Shown here: piece by piece, positions 21,546 to 30,091 of the stretch | Position numbering within the stretch: the stretch's first letter is position 1 | Layout of the letters: the number at the start of each line of letters is the position of its first letter | DNA from: Cyanobium sp. Prado107 | Lineage (GTDB): Bacteria > Cyanobacteriota > Cyanobacteriia > PCC-6307 > Cyanobiaceae | Assembly: GCA_025454305.1 (NCBI GenBank) | Contig: JALOOQ010000002.1 | Coordinates: 1-39,736 of the forward strand | DNA: 39,736 bases | Direction of reading: 5' to 3' | Made by a program: the position numbers and the translations under genes | The notes under the pieces: generated by a model | What the model was told of the DNA's origin: nothing | The model's database searches: none | Seen by the model: only the letters and a program-made list of their open reading frames with translations

Positions 21546-23090
21546 ATGGTCCGCCCCCGTTGGCAGATCCCCCGCCCTCCGTCCCGGGGCGCCCTGGAGC
21601 GGGGCTGGAACGGCTTCGTGGCGGTGTGGGCCGGTCTGAATCTGCTGTGGGTGGCCTTCGATCTCACCTACGTGCCGCTGCGGCCGTTCTGGCTGCAGCG
21701 CAACCTTCACCCGATCCCTGGGGTGCCCCTCTCGGTTCCCCTGCAGTTCGTGCCCGACATCACCGGGTGGGTGGACCCGATCAAGGGCATCGAGCCCCAT
21801 CGCGAGACCGAAACCTATCTCGCTCAGTTCGAGCGGCTGGACCAGGCGTTGCAGGACCTGCCCGCCGGAGCCAAGCCCACTGGCACCCAGCGCGCTCTGC
21901 TGGATCGGCAGGTGCAGCTCACCAGGGCGATGATCGACGGCAATCCCTTCCTGGCCTCGGGACAGTCAGGCACCCTCGAGAAGATCAAGAACCGCCTGGA
22001 GAAGCGGGCCGGCCTGGATTCCGGCAAACGCTCCGCGGAAGAGCTGCTCAGTGATGCCTGGCTTCAGCGGCATCCATGGGAGCAGGAACGTCGCTTCTGG
22101 CGTGAGCAGGTGCTGCCGCTGGTGGAGATCAACTACTGGCGCTCGATCGACGAGAACGCCCAGCCCACCGACCAGGCCTGGCGCATCGATCTGCTGCTGT
22201 TCCAGTGGGTGTTCCTGCTCGACATCCTCCAGCGGGTCGTACGGCTGCGGCGCCGCATTCCCGGCCTGTCCTGGCGTGATGCGGTGCTGCGGCGCTGGAT
22301 CGATCTGCCCCTGCTGCTGCCGTTCTGGCGCTGGTTGCGGGTGGTGCCTGTGGTGGAGAGGTTGCAGACCTCCGGGCTGGCAAACTTCGAGCCTCTGCGG
22401 GCGGTGGTGAGCCGGGGCGTGGTGGGGCTGCTGGCGCTGGAGTTGTTCGAGGTGCTGGCTCTGCAGCTGATGGACGGATTCCAGGGGGTGGTGCGCTCGC
22501 CCCGCTGGCCCCAGCGCATCCGCTCGCTGCGCAGCCATCAGACGGTGATCCGCAGCGAGGATGAGCGCCAGGTGCTGGAACTGGTGCGCATCTGGGGGCC
22601 TCTGCTGCTCTCGGAGGTGGCGCCGCGCCTTGCCCCAGAGCTGCAGGGCCTGCTGGCGTACAGCCTGCGCCAGAGCCTGGACCGCACCGTGGTGCCGCCG
22701 CCCCTGAGGCAGCTCGCCCCCTTGCTGCAGGTGGAAGCCGGTCTGAGCACCCAGCTGGCCGGAGGCATGGTGGACAGCCTGCTGGATCTCTCGCGCAGCA
22801 CGGGCTCCCGCCTGGCGCGCACCGACGACGCCCAGCTGGAGATGCTGCAGCGCTGCATCGATCGGTTCTGGGACGAACTCGCCCTCTCGCTGGAGACCGG
22901 GCCTGCGCTGCAGCGCACCCAGGATCTGGTCTGTGGCCTCATCGAGGGCCTCAAGTCCACGTATCTGAGTCAGATCAGCCGGGCGCGCATCACCTCCCTG
23001 ATCGACGAACTCGACCAGCTCATGGCCGCAGGCCCTCCTGCCCCGGCGGAGGGAGTGGAGTCCGACAGCCCACGCAGGACACAGCTCTGA
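21546..23090 (+). CDS. conserved hypothetical membrane-associated protein
   Basis: 514 aa ORF with hydrophobic segments near the N-terminus (WAGLNLLWVAFDLTYVPL) and middle (IDLLLFQWVFLLDILQRV); non-repetitive composition. Confidence 0.75.
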   Translation: MVRPRWQIPRPPSRGALERGWNGFVAVWAGLNLLWVAFDLTYVPLRPFWLQRNLHPIPGVPLSVPLQFVPDITGWVDPIKGIEPHRETETYLAQFERLDQALQDLPAGAKPTGTQRALLDRQVQLTRAMIDGNPFLASGQSGTLEKIKNRLEKRAGLDSGKRSAEELLSDAWLQRHPWEQERRFWREQVLPLVEINYWRSIDENAQPTDQAWRIDLLLFQWVFLLDILQRVVRLRRRIPGLSWRDAVLRRWIDLPLLLPFWRWLRVVPVVERLQTSGLANFEPLRAVVSRGVVGLLALELFEVLALQLMDGFQGVVRSPRWPQRIRSLRSHQTVIRSEDERQVLELVRIWGPLLLSEVAPRLAPELQGLLAYSLRQSLDRTVVPPPLRQLAPLLQVEAGLSTQLAGGMVDSLLDLSRSTGSRLARTDDAQLEMLQRCIDRFWDELALSLETGPALQRTQDLVCGLIEGLKSTYLSQISRARITSLIDELDQLMAAGPPAPAEGVESDSPRRTQL

Positions 23091-23102
23091 GGCCGGCGCT
23101 AC

Positions 23103-23447
23103 TCAGCCCAGCAGCAGCTGCTGCCATTCCGCGGGATGGAAGCCGGTGAGCACCCGGCCCCGGTGGAGCAGGAAGGGTCGCTTGACCAGCTTGCCGTCGG
23201 CTGCCAGCGCCGCCAGCGCCTGCTCGTCATCCATGGCCTGAACGGCGGCGGCGCCCAGCGCTCGGTAGCTCTGGCCGCTGGTGTTGAACAGACGCCTGCG
23301 GCCCAGCTGCTCCAGCCCCAGTCGTAGTTCCTCCAGGTCCGGAGGCTGGAGGGTGATGTCGATGGGCTCGGCGGACAGCTCGTGGCTGCGAAGCCAGGCC
23401 AGGGCCTTGCGGCAGGTGCCGCAGCGGGGATAGCTGTAGAGCTTCAA
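23103..23447 (-). CDS. ArsC/Spx/MgsR-family thioredoxin-fold protein
   Basis: MKLYSYPRCGTCRKALAWLRSHELSAEPIDITLQPP...LFNTSGQSYRALG...DGKLVKRPFLLHRGRVLTGF. Confidence 0.88.
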   Translation of the reverse strand: MKLYSYPRCGTCRKALAWLRSHELSAEPIDITLQPPDLEELRLGLEQLGRRRLFNTSGQSYRALGAAAVQAMDDEQALAALAADGKLVKRPFLLHRGRVLTGFHPAEWQQLLLG

Positions 23448-23505
23448 CGGAGCTTCAGGATGGCTTCAGGTGCCAGGTTTCAGCAGCGACGACCTTGGGC
23501 CCGAC

Positions 23506-23868
23506 TCACTTGCGTCCCACCAGCGCCTTGAGGGCACCCACCAGGCTGTTCGAGCCCTTGCCCACCCCGTCGTCGGGCCGGGTGCGCACCGTGACATCGC
23601 CGTTGACGCTGGTGCGGCAGCTGAGGCGGTAGCTGGCGGGCCGATCGGCCAGGTACACCTCTTCGACATCGGAGCGCGGCGAGAGGTTCTGCATTCCCTC
23701 GAGCACCTCCATGACACAGGTGCCGCACTGGCCCAGGCCGCCACAGTTGTTGAGATTGTTGAGGCCCTTGTAGGGGTTGATTCCGGCGTCGAGGGCCGCC
23801 TTGCGGAGATTGGCGCCTTCGATGCAACCGACCTGCTGGCCTTCCTGTTCGAAACGGATGGTGGGCAC
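23506..23868 (-). CDS. 2Fe-2S ferredoxin
   Basis: Cys cluster NNCGGLGQCGTCVMEVLEG ... YRLSCRTSVNGD; plant/adrenodoxin-type spacing. Confidence 0.88.
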   Translation of the reverse strand: MPTIRFEQEGQQVGCIEGANLRKAALDAGINPYKGLNNLNNCGGLGQCGTCVMEVLEGMQNLSPRSDVEEVYLADRPASYRLSCRTSVNGDVTVRTRPDDGVGKGSNSLVGALKALVGRK

Positions 23869-23914
23869 GGTCGGCTGGGGGTGAACGCGCCGCCAAACTT
23901 AGGCCCTCAGGGGT

Positions 23915-23933
23915 GGCGATGCCTAGCATCGCC
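23915..23933. promoter_or_regulatory. perfect 8-bp dyad with 3-bp spacer in the ferredoxin/methyltransferase divergent region
   Basis: GGCGATGC-CTA-GCATCGCC. Confidence 0.5.
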
Positions 23934-23951
23934 GCCAGTTGTTGCAAGCCC

Positions 23952-24704
23952 GTGGGAGAGAACCAGACCCTGCCTCAGCCCCCCTCTGCCGGCCCCAGCG
24001 GGAATCGCCCCCTCGTTGATTCCCCGTCGTGCGATTCCCCGCTCAGTGATTCCCAGGGCTACGACCTGGTGGTGCAGCAGCTGATCCCCGGTTACGCCAG
24101 CCTGGCCCGGCTGTCGGTGGCTCTGCTGGCGGCATCTGCGCGGGCCGGCCGGGAGGGTGCCGCGGTGCTGGTGGCGGGCTGCGGCACCGGCGCGGAGCTG
24201 GTGGAGGCCCGTGCCCAGCGGCCGGACTGGCGGATCACGGCCATCGACCCCTCCCTGGCGATGCTGGAGGCGGCGCAGCGGCGCCTCGGCGACGCCGGCA
24301 TCCAGTGGCAGCAGGCACGCGTGGAGGATCTGCAGGCGGAAGCCTGTTACGCCGGAGCTCTCTCGGTGCTGGTGCTCCAGTCGCTCCCGGATGACGGCAC
24401 CAAGCTGGCCTTTCTCACCACGCTGGCCCGCAGCCTCGAGCCGGGAGGGCAGCTGGTGCTGGTGGATCTCATGGCTCCGGAACGCTCACCGCTGCAGGCC
24501 CAGGTGCAGGCTGCCTGGCTGGGCTTCCAGCGGGCCAGTGGTCTGAGCGAACAGGAGAGCCGGCAGGCGGCCCTGGGCCAGGGTCTGCATCCGATCGGGG
24601 TGGCGAGGCTCACGGCTCTGGTGAACGCGGCCGGGTTCGGCGATCCGGCCCGGATCTTCCAGGCCCTCGGCTACGAGGGCTTTCTCCTGCAGCGCCCCGC
24701 CTAG
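23952..24704 (+). CDS. class I SAM-dependent methyltransferase
   Basis: VLVAGCGTGAELVEARAQRPDWRITAIDPSLAMLEAAQRR motif I/II; PGGQLVLVDLMAPE. Start uncertain (GTG 23952 preferred; ORF opens at 23913). Confidence 0.85.
   Translation: MGENQTLPQPPSAGPSGNRPLVDSPSCDSPLSDSQGYDLVVQQLIPGYASLARLSVALLAASARAGREGAAVLVAGCGTGAELVEARAQRPDWRITAIDPSLAMLEAAQRRLGDAGIQWQQARVEDLQAEACYAGALSVLVLQSLPDDGTKLAFLTTLARSLEPGGQLVLVDLMAPERSPLQAQVQAAWLGFQRASGLSEQESRQAALGQGLHPIGVARLTALVNAAGFGDPARIFQALGYEGFLLQRPA
24018..24062 (+). repeat. 15-bp tandem repeat, 3 units, in N-terminal methyltransferase coding region
   Basis: GATTCCCCGTCGTGC / GATTCCCCGCTCAGT / GATTCCCAGGGCTAC; encodes DSPSC/DSPLS/DSQGY. Confidence 0.75.
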
Positions 24705-25225
24705 CCCCGCTGCTCAAGGGTGGCGGCCTCGATGCAGCGCTCCAGCAGCGCCGGCACCGCCTCCACATCCAGCCAGCCCAGAATCTCGATCACCCTGCCC
24801 TCGATGTTCTTGTAGGTGCGGAAGAACTCGGCCACCTCCTCCAGCTGGTTGATCCCGATCTGGCGGATCGAGCGCACGCGGCTGTTGGGGATGTCGGCCT
24901 CGGGCACGCAGAGCAGCTTGCCGTCATGCGCTCCGCAGTCGACCATGTCAAGGATGCCGATCGGACGCGCCCGGATGAGACAGCCGGCGAAGGTCGGCTC
25001 CTCCATGATCACCATCGCGTCGAGGGGCGAGCCGTCCTGCGCCAGGGTGTTGGGCACGAAGCCGTAGTCGAAGGGGTACCGCACCGAGGAGTGCAGGATC
25101 CTGTCGAGCGCCATCACGCCGGCGGTGGCGTTGTATTCGTATTTATTGCGCGAGCCAGCGGGAATCTCCACCACCAGGTTCACGAGCCCGGGCGCTGGGG
25201 ATGCCGGCAGCTGGCTCAGATCCAT
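24701..25225 (-). CDS. ppa: inorganic pyrophosphatase
   Basis: VVEIPAGSRNKYEYN...LDRILHSSVRYPFDYGFVPNTLAQDGSPLDAMVI...DIPNSRVRSIRQIGI. Confidence 0.96.
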   Translation of the reverse strand: MDLSQLPASPAPGLVNLVVEIPAGSRNKYEYNATAGVMALDRILHSSVRYPFDYGFVPNTLAQDGSPLDAMVIMEEPTFAGCLIRARPIGILDMVDCGAHDGKLLCVPEADIPNSRVRSIRQIGINQLEEVAEFFRTYKNIEGRVIEILGWLDVEAVPALLERCIEAATLEQRG

Positions 25226-25451
25226 GAACGCTGGGAGGTGCTGGAGACGGGGGACGGGCGGCCAGCACGGTGGCCAGAGGGAGCACGATGGCGATCACTC
25301 CGATCAGGCCACCGAGCGCCTGGAGCAGCGGAAGCAGGCCCGGACTGTAAGGGTCTTCAGACTGCGCGGACGGCGACTCAGGCTGGCCAGGGTCGGCATC
25401 ACTGTCGTTCAGCTCAGGCGCGGCCAGATCTGGTTTGAAGGCGATGGTCAT
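25143..25451 (-). CDS. putative small single-TM protein, 3' end overlapping ppa
   Basis: MTIAFKPDLAAPELNDSD...GLLPLLQALGGLIGVIAIVLPLATVLAARP; same strand as ppa, 83 bp overlap. Confidence 0.4.
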   Translation of the reverse strand: MTIAFKPDLAAPELNDSDADPGQPESPSAQSEDPYSPGLLPLLQALGGLIGVIAIVLPLATVLAARPPSPAPPSVHGSEPAAGIPSARAREPGGGDSRWLAQ

Positions 25452-25599
25452 GGGGTGGGTGCCTGATCACCGCTTGGGAAGCGGCGGGCGTGGCGGCACC
25501 GGACGACCGGTCAGACCGGATGATCAATACGAAAACATTCTCGCACCCGCGCGCCTGTCCTGACACGGCCGGATTTCCGCTCTGGCCGGGACGGCAGGC

Positions 25600-26205
25600 T
25601 CAGGCAGCGGACCTGGCTTCGCCCTCGATGTCGAGCCGGTCCAGTCGACTGCGGATCGCCTGCAGTTCCGTGAGGATGGCACCGAGCAGCTGCTGGGTGG
25701 CCGTGGAGGGCGCGTTGAGCACCTCGACGGTCACTTCCTTGATGCGCAGCACATCCCGGGCGAAACGGGCGACCTCGTTGGGGTGGAACAGCAGGGGATC
25801 CTTCTGGTCGCTGCGGTACTCGGGGTTGAGCCGGCGTGGGTTGAACGCCGGGTTGAGGTTGCGCGGGTCGGTGTTGGTGTAGCGATACACCGATGCCCTG
25901 GAGCGGCTCAGCGCTTTCTGCACCTCATCGATGCCGAGCAGGCTGGTTGAGGAGTCACCGCCTCCGGCCGCCTCGGCAGAACCCACACCGGCACGCTCCG
26001 GATCTGGGAACCCCGCCCTGGAGGAAGGGTCTGGGTCGGGGTGGATCACCGGGTTATGCGCGCCGTGATTGAGCACGCCGTTGCCGGCGTGATTCAGAAG
26101 GCCGTTGCCGGATTGAGCGGTGTGCACGGGATCTGAATGGCCAGGAACGGACTGGAGATGGGGGGAGCGGCCCAGGGAATCGAAGCTGCCTGGGCTGGTG
26201 GCCAT
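25600..26205 (-). CDS. resolvase-HTH-like DNA-binding protein with low-complexity N-terminus
   Basis: LLGIDEVQKALSRSRASVYRYTNTDPRNLNPAFNPRRLNPEYRSDQKDPLLFHPNEVARFARDVL; HTH-like EVQKALSRSRASVYRY; C-terminal coiled-coil-like ILTELQAIRSRLDRLDIEGE. Confidence 0.65.
   Translation of the reverse strand: MATSPGSFDSLGRSPHLQSVPGHSDPVHTAQSGNGLLNHAGNGVLNHGAHNPVIHPDPDPSSRAGFPDPERAGVGSAEAAGGGDSSTSLLGIDEVQKALSRSRASVYRYTNTDPRNLNPAFNPRRLNPEYRSDQKDPLLFHPNEVARFARDVLRIKEVTVEVLNAPSTATQQLLGAILTELQAIRSRLDRLDIEGEARSAA
26064..26111 (-). repeat. 24-bp tandem duplication in resolvase-HTH-like gene
   Basis: cgtgattgagcacgccgttgccgg / cgtgattcagaaggccgttgccgg (3 mismatches of 24); encodes a GNGLLNHA/GNGVLNHG-type octapeptide repeat. 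Confidence 0.8.
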
Positions 26206-26329
26206 GAGACGCGAATGAGACGAGTGGGATCAGCGTTTGAACCTAGCAGGATCGCACCCGGGCCAGGGTGTCGGCTGTGACGGGTTCCCCGGCAGTGGTA
26301 GCTTCCGGCCTCCTTCAACGCAACCCCCC

Positions 26330-28159
26330 ATGCGCGTCTCCCGCCTGATGCTGGTGACGCTGCGGGAGGATCCGGCGGAAGCCGAGATCGCTTCCCACAA
26401 GCTGCTCCTGCGTGCGGGCTACATCCGCCGTCTGGCGCCGGGGATCTATGCCTACCTGCCGCTGATGTGGCGGGTGCTGCGCAAGGTGGCGCAAGTGGTG
26501 CGCGAGGAGATGGATGCCGCCGGTGCCCTCGAAGCGCTGCTCCCCCAGCTTCAGCCTGCCGATCTGTGGCGGCGCAGCGGGCGCTGGGCGGGTTACACCG
26601 CGGGTGAGGGGATCATGTTCCACCTCGAGGACCGGCAGGGCCGGCAGCTTGGCCTGGGTCCCACCCACGAGGAGGTGGTCACGGTGCTGGGGGCGGATCT
26701 CCTGAGGTCCTACCGCCAGCTGCCGGTGAACCTATATCAGATCCAGACCAAGTTCCGGGATGAGATCCGCCCTCGCTTCGGTCTGATGCGAGGTCGCGAA
26801 TTCATCATGAAGGATGCCTATTCCTTCCATGCCGACGAGGCCTGTCTGGCCCAGACCTACGCGGCCATGGACCGGGCCTATCGCCGCATCTTCGCCCGAT
26901 GCGGTCTGCGGGCGGTGGCGGTGGAAGCCGACAGCGGTGCGATCGGCGGCTCAGCCAGCCAGGAATTCATGGTCACCGCCGAGGCCGGTGAGGATCTGAT
27001 CCTCACCAGCCCGGACGGCCGCTACGCCGCCAACCAGGAACGGGCGGAGTCCCTCCCCCCCGACCCAGTGCTCCTGCCCGCCGGTCCGCGCAGTGGGGGT
27101 GCCGGGGAGCCTCTGGCCACCCCCGGCGAGACCACGGTGGAGCAGCTCTGCGCCGGCCACGGCCTCGATCCCAGCCAGGTTGTGAAGGTGCTGCTGCTGC
27201 TGGCCCGCTTCGAGGACGGCGCCCCTCAGCCCCTGCTGGTGGCATTGCGGGGTGATCAGCAGCTCAACGAGGTGAAGCTGTCCAACGCCGTGACCGCCCG
27301 CCTGGGGGCGCAGCACGGGGCGCTGCTGGAGTTGGCCGCCATCACCGCCGAGCTGCTCGCGGCTCAGGGACTGGATCCTCTCCCCTTCGGCTACTTCGGC
27401 CCGCAGCTCGAGGACCGGCTGCTGGCCGGCAGCCGAGGCTGGGCCCGCACTTTCCTGCGGCTGGTGGATCACACGGCCGCGGATCTGACGGCGTTCGTGT
27501 GCGGGGCCAACCGGATCGATCAGCACCTGGTGGGTGCCAGCTGGCAGGGCCTGAACCTGTCGCCGGACGTCGTCGATCTGCGCGCCGCCCAGCCCGGCGA
27601 CCGCTGCTGCCACGATCCGGCCCAGCGACTGGAGGCCACCCGCGGCATCGAGGTGGGCCACATCTTCCAGCTGGGCCGCAAGTACTCCACCGCCATGGAG
27701 GCCTGCTTCACCAGTGAGGCCGGCAGCAGCGAGCCCTTCTGGATGGGTTGCTACGGCATCGGCGTGTCCCGGCTGGCCCAGGCTGCCGTGGAGCAGCACC
27801 ACGACGCCGACGGCATCCGCTGGCCCCTGGCCATCGCCCCCTTCGAGGTGCTGGTGGTGCCGGCCAACGCCGCCGATCCGGTGCAGGCCGACCTGGCCGA
27901 GCACCTGTCTGCCCAGCTGGAGGAGGCCGGCGTGGACGTGCTGCTGGACGACCGGCCCGAGCGGGCGGGGGTGAAGTTCAAGGACGGCGATCTGCTCGGC
28001 ATCCCCTGGCGGGTGGTGGTGGGCCGTGGGGCCGCCGAGGGCCGGGTGGAGCTGGTGCAGCGCGGCGGGGAGGGGTCCCGGGATCTGCAGGCCCACGGCC
28101 TGCTCGACCATCTCCTGCCCAGGATCCGCCGCCAGAGGCGCGGCCTGCTGGAGGAGTGA
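26330..28159 (+). CDS. proS: prolyl-tRNA synthetase
   Basis: MRVSRLMLVTLREDPAEAEIASHKLLLRAGYIRRLAPGIYAYLPL...FRDEIRPRFGLMRGREFIMKDAYSFH...MGCYGIGVSRLAQAAVEQ. Confidence 0.97.
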   Translation: MRVSRLMLVTLREDPAEAEIASHKLLLRAGYIRRLAPGIYAYLPLMWRVLRKVAQVVREEMDAAGALEALLPQLQPADLWRRSGRWAGYTAGEGIMFHLEDRQGRQLGLGPTHEEVVTVLGADLLRSYRQLPVNLYQIQTKFRDEIRPRFGLMRGREFIMKDAYSFHADEACLAQTYAAMDRAYRRIFARCGLRAVAVEADSGAIGGSASQEFMVTAEAGEDLILTSPDGRYAANQERAESLPPDPVLLPAGPRSGGAGEPLATPGETTVEQLCAGHGLDPSQVVKVLLLLARFEDGAPQPLLVALRGDQQLNEVKLSNAVTARLGAQHGALLELAAITAELLAAQGLDPLPFGYFGPQLEDRLLAGSRGWARTFLRLVDHTAADLTAFVCGANRIDQHLVGASWQGLNLSPDVVDLRAAQPGDRCCHDPAQRLEATRGIEVGHIFQLGRKYSTAMEACFTSEAGSSEPFWMGCYGIGVSRLAQAAVEQHHDADGIRWPLAIAPFEVLVVPANAADPVQADLAEHLSAQLEEAGVDVLLDDRPERAGVKFKDGDLLGIPWRVVVGRGAAEGRVELVQRGGEGSRDLQAHGLLDHLLPRIRRQRRGLLEE

Positions 28160-28267
28160 CCGGATCTCAGGGGAGCCTGCCGGGTGGCTGACGATCCGGC
28201 TGCAGTCCCGCTGCCGCGGACCCGCGACAGGCGCGATCCCTAGGATTCGGATCCCTGCATCGTCGCC

Positions 28268-28696
28268 ATGGCCGCCTTCACCCTCTCGCTCCAGCGGTGG
28301 CGTGAGCGCTGGGGGCGTGCCCTGGCGGCGCTGGCGCTGGTGGGCTGTCTCCTGCTCGGCGCCTGCAGCGGCAGTTCGAGCCTCAGCGGCAACTATGTGG
28401 ACGACACCGTGGCGGTGGCTGACAGCCTGATCGCCACCATCGCCCTGGGCGCTGACGACCCTGGCCGGGGCGAGGCGGAGACCCGCGCCCGCGGGCTGAT
28501 CAACGACTACATGGCCCGCTACCGTCCGCGCGCGTCGGTCAACGGTCTGGCCTCCTTCACCACCATGCAGACCGCCCTCAACTCCGTTGCCGGTCATTAC
28601 GCCAACTACCCCAACCGCCCCGTTCCCGACGCCCTGCGTGAGCGGGTGACCAAGGAGCTGCAGAAGGCTGAGCGCGGCGTGGTGCGCGGGGCCTGA
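28268..28696 (+). CDS. psb27: photosystem II assembly lipoprotein Psb27
   Basis: Lipobox LLLGAC, then SGNYVDDTVAVADSLIATIALGADDPGR...MQTALNSVAGHYANYPNRPVPDALRERVTKEL. Confidence 0.92.
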   Translation: MAAFTLSLQRWRERWGRALAALALVGCLLLGACSGSSSLSGNYVDDTVAVADSLIATIALGADDPGRGEAETRARGLINDYMARYRPRASVNGLASFTTMQTALNSVAGHYANYPNRPVPDALRERVTKELQKAERGVVRGA

Positions 28697-28740
28697 TCCC
28701 GCCGCCCTTTACGAACTCCCCCACCGGATGAGAGGCTCTT

Positions 28741-28758
28741 CGCTTGTGCTCACAAGCG
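28741..28758. promoter_or_regulatory. perfect 8-bp dyad with 2-bp spacer between psb27 and purA
   Basis: CGCTTGTG-CT-CACAAGCG, 13 bp before the purA GTG. Confidence 0.5.
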
Positions 28759-28771
28759 GCCTCGGGCCGCC

Positions 28772-30091
28772 GTGTCCTTGGCCAACGTCGTCGTCATCGG
28801 TGCGCAGTGGGGTGACGAGGGCAAGGGCAAGATCACCGATCTCCTGAGCCGTTCAGCGGACGTGGTGGTGCGCTACCAGGGTGGCGTGAACGCCGGCCAC
28901 ACCATCGTCGTGGACGGTCGGGTGCTGAAGCTGCACCTGATTCCGTCCGGCATCCTCTATTCCGACACCACCTGTCTGATCGGTTCGGGCACGGTGGTGG
29001 ATCCGCGGGTGATGCTCAGCGAACTCGACATGCTGCTCGAGCTCGGCATCGCCGTCACCGGCCTGAGACTCGCCTCCACGGCTCACGTCACCATGCCCTA
29101 CCACCGCCTGCTGGATCAGGCGATGGAGCAGCGGCGCGGGGTCCGTCGCATCGGCACCACCGGCCGCGGCATCGGTCCCACCTATGCCGACAAGTCGGAG
29201 CGCAACGGCATCCGGGTGATCGACATCCTCGATGAGCAGAGACTCCGGGAACGGCTCGCAGGCCCGCTGGCCGAGAAGAACGAGATTCTCCAGAAGCTCT
29301 ACGGCCTCGATCCGATCGACTTCGAGGCCGTTGTGGCCGAGTACGTGGGCTACGGCCAGCGCCTGGCGCCCCATGTGGTGGACTGCACCCGGGCCATTCA
29401 CGAAGCGGCCCGTGCCCGCAAGAACATCCTGTTCGAGGGTGCCCAGGGCACGCTGCTGGACCTCGACCACGGCACCTATCCCTACGTCACCTCCTCCAAC
29501 CCGGTGAGTGGGGGTGCCTGCATCGGCGCCGGGGTGGGTCCGACCCTGATCGACCGGGTGATCGGCGTCGCCAAGGCCTATACCACCCGCGTCGGTGAGG
29601 GGCCGTTCCCCACCGAGCTCGAGGGGAGTCTCAACGACCATCTCTGTGACCGTGGAGGCGAGTACGGCACCACCACCGGCCGTCGCCGACGCTGCGGCTG
29701 GTTCGACGGCGTGATCGGCCGCTATGCGGTGCAGGTGAACGGCCTCGACTGCCTGGCGATCACCAAGCTGGACGTGCTCGACGAACTGGATGAGATCCAG
29801 GTGTGCGTGGCCTACGAGCTCGATGGCCTGCGGATCGAGCACTTCCCCAGCAGCGCCGAGGACTTCGCCCGTTGCCGGCCCATCTACCAGACCCTGCCCG
29901 GCTGGCAGACCTGCACCGCCGACTGCCGCACGCTCGAGGACCTGCCGGCCACGGCGATGAGCTACCTGCGCTTCCTGGCCGAACTCATGGAGGTGCCGAT
30001 CGCGATCGTGTCGCTGGGCGCGGGGCGTGACCAGACGATCGTGGTGGAGGATCCCATCCACGGCCCCAAGCGGGCCCTGCTGAGTGCCTGA
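28772..30091 (+). CDS. purA: adenylosuccinate synthetase
   Basis: [53 protein letters not shown] start. Confidence 0.97.
   Translation: MSLANVVVIGAQWGDEGKGKITDLLSRSADVVVRYQGGVNAGHTIVVDGRVLKLHLIPSGILYSDTTCLIGSGTVVDPRVMLSELDMLLELGIAVTGLRLASTAHVTMPYHRLLDQAMEQRRGVRRIGTTGRGIGPTYADKSERNGIRVIDILDEQRLRERLAGPLAEKNEILQKLYGLDPIDFEAVVAEYVGYGQRLAPHVVDCTRAIHEAARARKNILFEGAQGTLLDLDHGTYPYVTSSNPVSGGACIGAGVGPTLIDRVIGVAKAYTTRVGEGPFPTELEGSLNDHLCDRGGEYGTTTGRRRRCGWFDGVIGRYAVQVNGLDCLAITKLDVLDELDEIQVCVAYELDGLRIEHFPSSAEDFARCRPIYQTLPGWQTCTADCRTLEDLPATAMSYLRFLAELMEVPIAIVSLGAGRDQTIVVEDPIHGPKRALLSA

Noticed and set aside
26951-28597. 548-aa minus ORF antisense to proS
   Set aside because: Shadow ORF opposite a clear prolyl-tRNA synthetase.
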